Shown here piece after piece: positions 35,249 through 36,020 of a DNA stretch of 36,020 nt (position 1 is its first letter; every line of letters starts with the position of its first letter). Under the pieces are notes generated by a model that was given only the letters and a program-made list of their open reading frames with translations, was not told the origin of the DNA and ran no database searches. Origin of the DNA: Collinsella sp. (lineage in GTDB: Bacteria; Actinomycetota; Coriobacteriia; Coriobacteriales; Coriobacteriaceae); the NCBI GenBank assembly GCA_018376905.1, contig JAHAAK010000025.1:1-36020 (forward strand). The letters run 5' to 3'. A program made the position numbers and the translations under genes.

Positions 35249-36020
35249 AGTCGCGCCGCGCGCTTTGCGAATACTGCTCTGTCCCTTACCATTGCGCCAA
35301 CGATGGCTTGCAACTTTTGCTGTCCCTACTGCTATGAAAAGGGACAGGCGTACACGACGATGGGCGAGGAGGTTTTGACACAGCTCTCCAAGTTCGTGAA
35401 AGATTACTATCCTGGTATCGCAAGTCTCTCAGTTGGATGGTACGGCGGCGAGCCTCTGCTCGGAATGAAGATGATCGAACGGATTACGTCGGATCTGAAA
35501 GATGTCGTGGGGCCAACGTGTGAATATTCCGCATCGATAGTGACAAATGGCTATCTGCTGACGCCTGATGTTGCAAGGAGGCTCGCGGCATGTGGTGTGA
35601 CGAGCGCGCAAGTGACTATAGATGGATCGAAGTCGGATCACGATTCGAGAAGGATTCTTCACGACGGAAGCCCTACATACGAACGTATTCTCAAGAACGT
35701 CAAAGAGTGTGCCGACATCATCGATATTTCGATAAGGAGCAACGTCGACAAGACCAACATCGAGGCCGCTCAAGAGCTATTGGATTATCTCGAGCTAAAT
35801 GGCCTGATGAATAAGGTTCACTTCTATTTAGCCCCTGTTGACGATATCAATCAGGTATGTGCGAACGACAGCCACTGCTTTACTGTAAAAGAGTTCTCGT
35901 ATGAGGAGACTGAGTTTTATAAAGGCTCTGTTAGACCAGGATTGACATTCCGCCCCGTCATCTTCTTGCGATTGCACAATGGTCGCCCCTTGTCGAATCT
36001 GAATCCGGCAAGGGGCGATG
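35249..36020 (+). pseudogene. Radical SAM peptide maturase (part; no good start codon; cut by window edge)
   Basis: Open frame of 257 codons to the right edge, continuing the RRE frame after the TAA. SLTIAPTMACNFCCPYCYEKG carries the CxxxCxxC cluster motif. SVGWYGGEPLLG (GGE motif), SIVTNGYLLTP, and VTIDGSKSDHD follow, as in SPASM maturases. The enzyme would cleave SAM and make crosslinks to Cys in the precursor. No ATG, GTG or TTG occurs before the first Cys except ATG two codons before it, so it cannot start as a separate gene in an ordinary way. The SPASM domain is outside the window or lost; the last ~25 residues (about 35950 on) do not look like the family. Confidence 0.65.
35984..36017. 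repeat. Inverted repeat at the right edge
   Basis: CGCCCCTTG (35984-35992) and CAAGGGGCG (36009-36017) are perfect complements around a 16-base loop. They lie where the radical SAM frame stops resembling its family, so they might be the end of an inserted element. The window ends too soon to tell. Confidence 0.4.

Noticed and set aside
29769..35983. Relation between the IS inverted repeat (CGACCATTGT) and the right-edge sequence at 35970-35985
   Set aside because: Only about 10 bases are shared, which can occur by chance.

Overview
The window looks like a chromosomal segment of a high-GC gut actinomycete of the class Coriobacteriia, most likely Collinsella or a close relative. This rests on gene content: a single TsaB-RimI-TsaD fusion beside tsaE, a bifunctional NAD(P)HX repair enzyme between acpS and alr, a carbohydrate locus with a twin-arginine sugar-binding lipoprotein, and the GC-rich codon use. 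It is inference; no database was searched.

Region 1 (1-7.3 kb, + strand): the tail of an IS200/IS605-type transposase and its right end, then a compact housekeeping operon acpS - nnr - alr - udg - tsaE - tsaB/rimI/tsaD. Region 2 (7.3-14.2 kb): a CstA-family transporter behind a leader that encodes a 14-residue peptide rich in Leu/Ile/Val and ends in a terminator, so it looks like a transcription attenuator; then a solo protein with a JetD-like (DUF2220) Toprim domain and a long charged linker; an AAA/DUF4143 ATPase preceded by two tandem palindromes; and tRNA-Gln. Several palindromic intergenic repeats lie between these genes. Region 3 (14.2-16.3 kb, - strand): a peptidoglycan-binding-domain protein and a polyprenyl diphosphate synthase.

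Region 4 (16.4-28.9 kb) is an alpha-glucan utilisation locus: a PTS EIIC-EIIB protein fused to a HAD phosphatase, a divergent GntR/HutC regulator, an ABC sugar importer (lipoprotein, two permeases, MsmK-type ATPase), and on the opposite strand malQ and a glycogen/maltodextrin phosphorylase. A TTGTTTAAACAA-like site occurs upstream of the PTS gene, the regulator, the importer and malQ, so one regulator may control the whole locus. A triple palindromic repeat of unknown nature sits between the importer and the phosphorylase.

Region 5 (28.9-36.0 kb) is accessory DNA: an IS graveyard (IS21-like istB and IS110-like fragments between 70-bp inverted repeats), a DUF2975 membrane protein with an XRE regulator, a full IS200/IS605-type tnpA, and then the most striking content of the window, an apparent RiPP (ribosomally made, modified peptide) cluster. 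It has two tandem 39-residue Cys-rich precursor-like peptides that no ORF length filter would keep, an ABC-2 exporter (ATPase plus two membrane subunits), a small RRE-like domain and a radical SAM maturase. The RRE-like and radical SAM parts lie in the same frame but are separated by one in-frame TAA, so the maturase is either split or inactivated. The maturase runs off the right edge.
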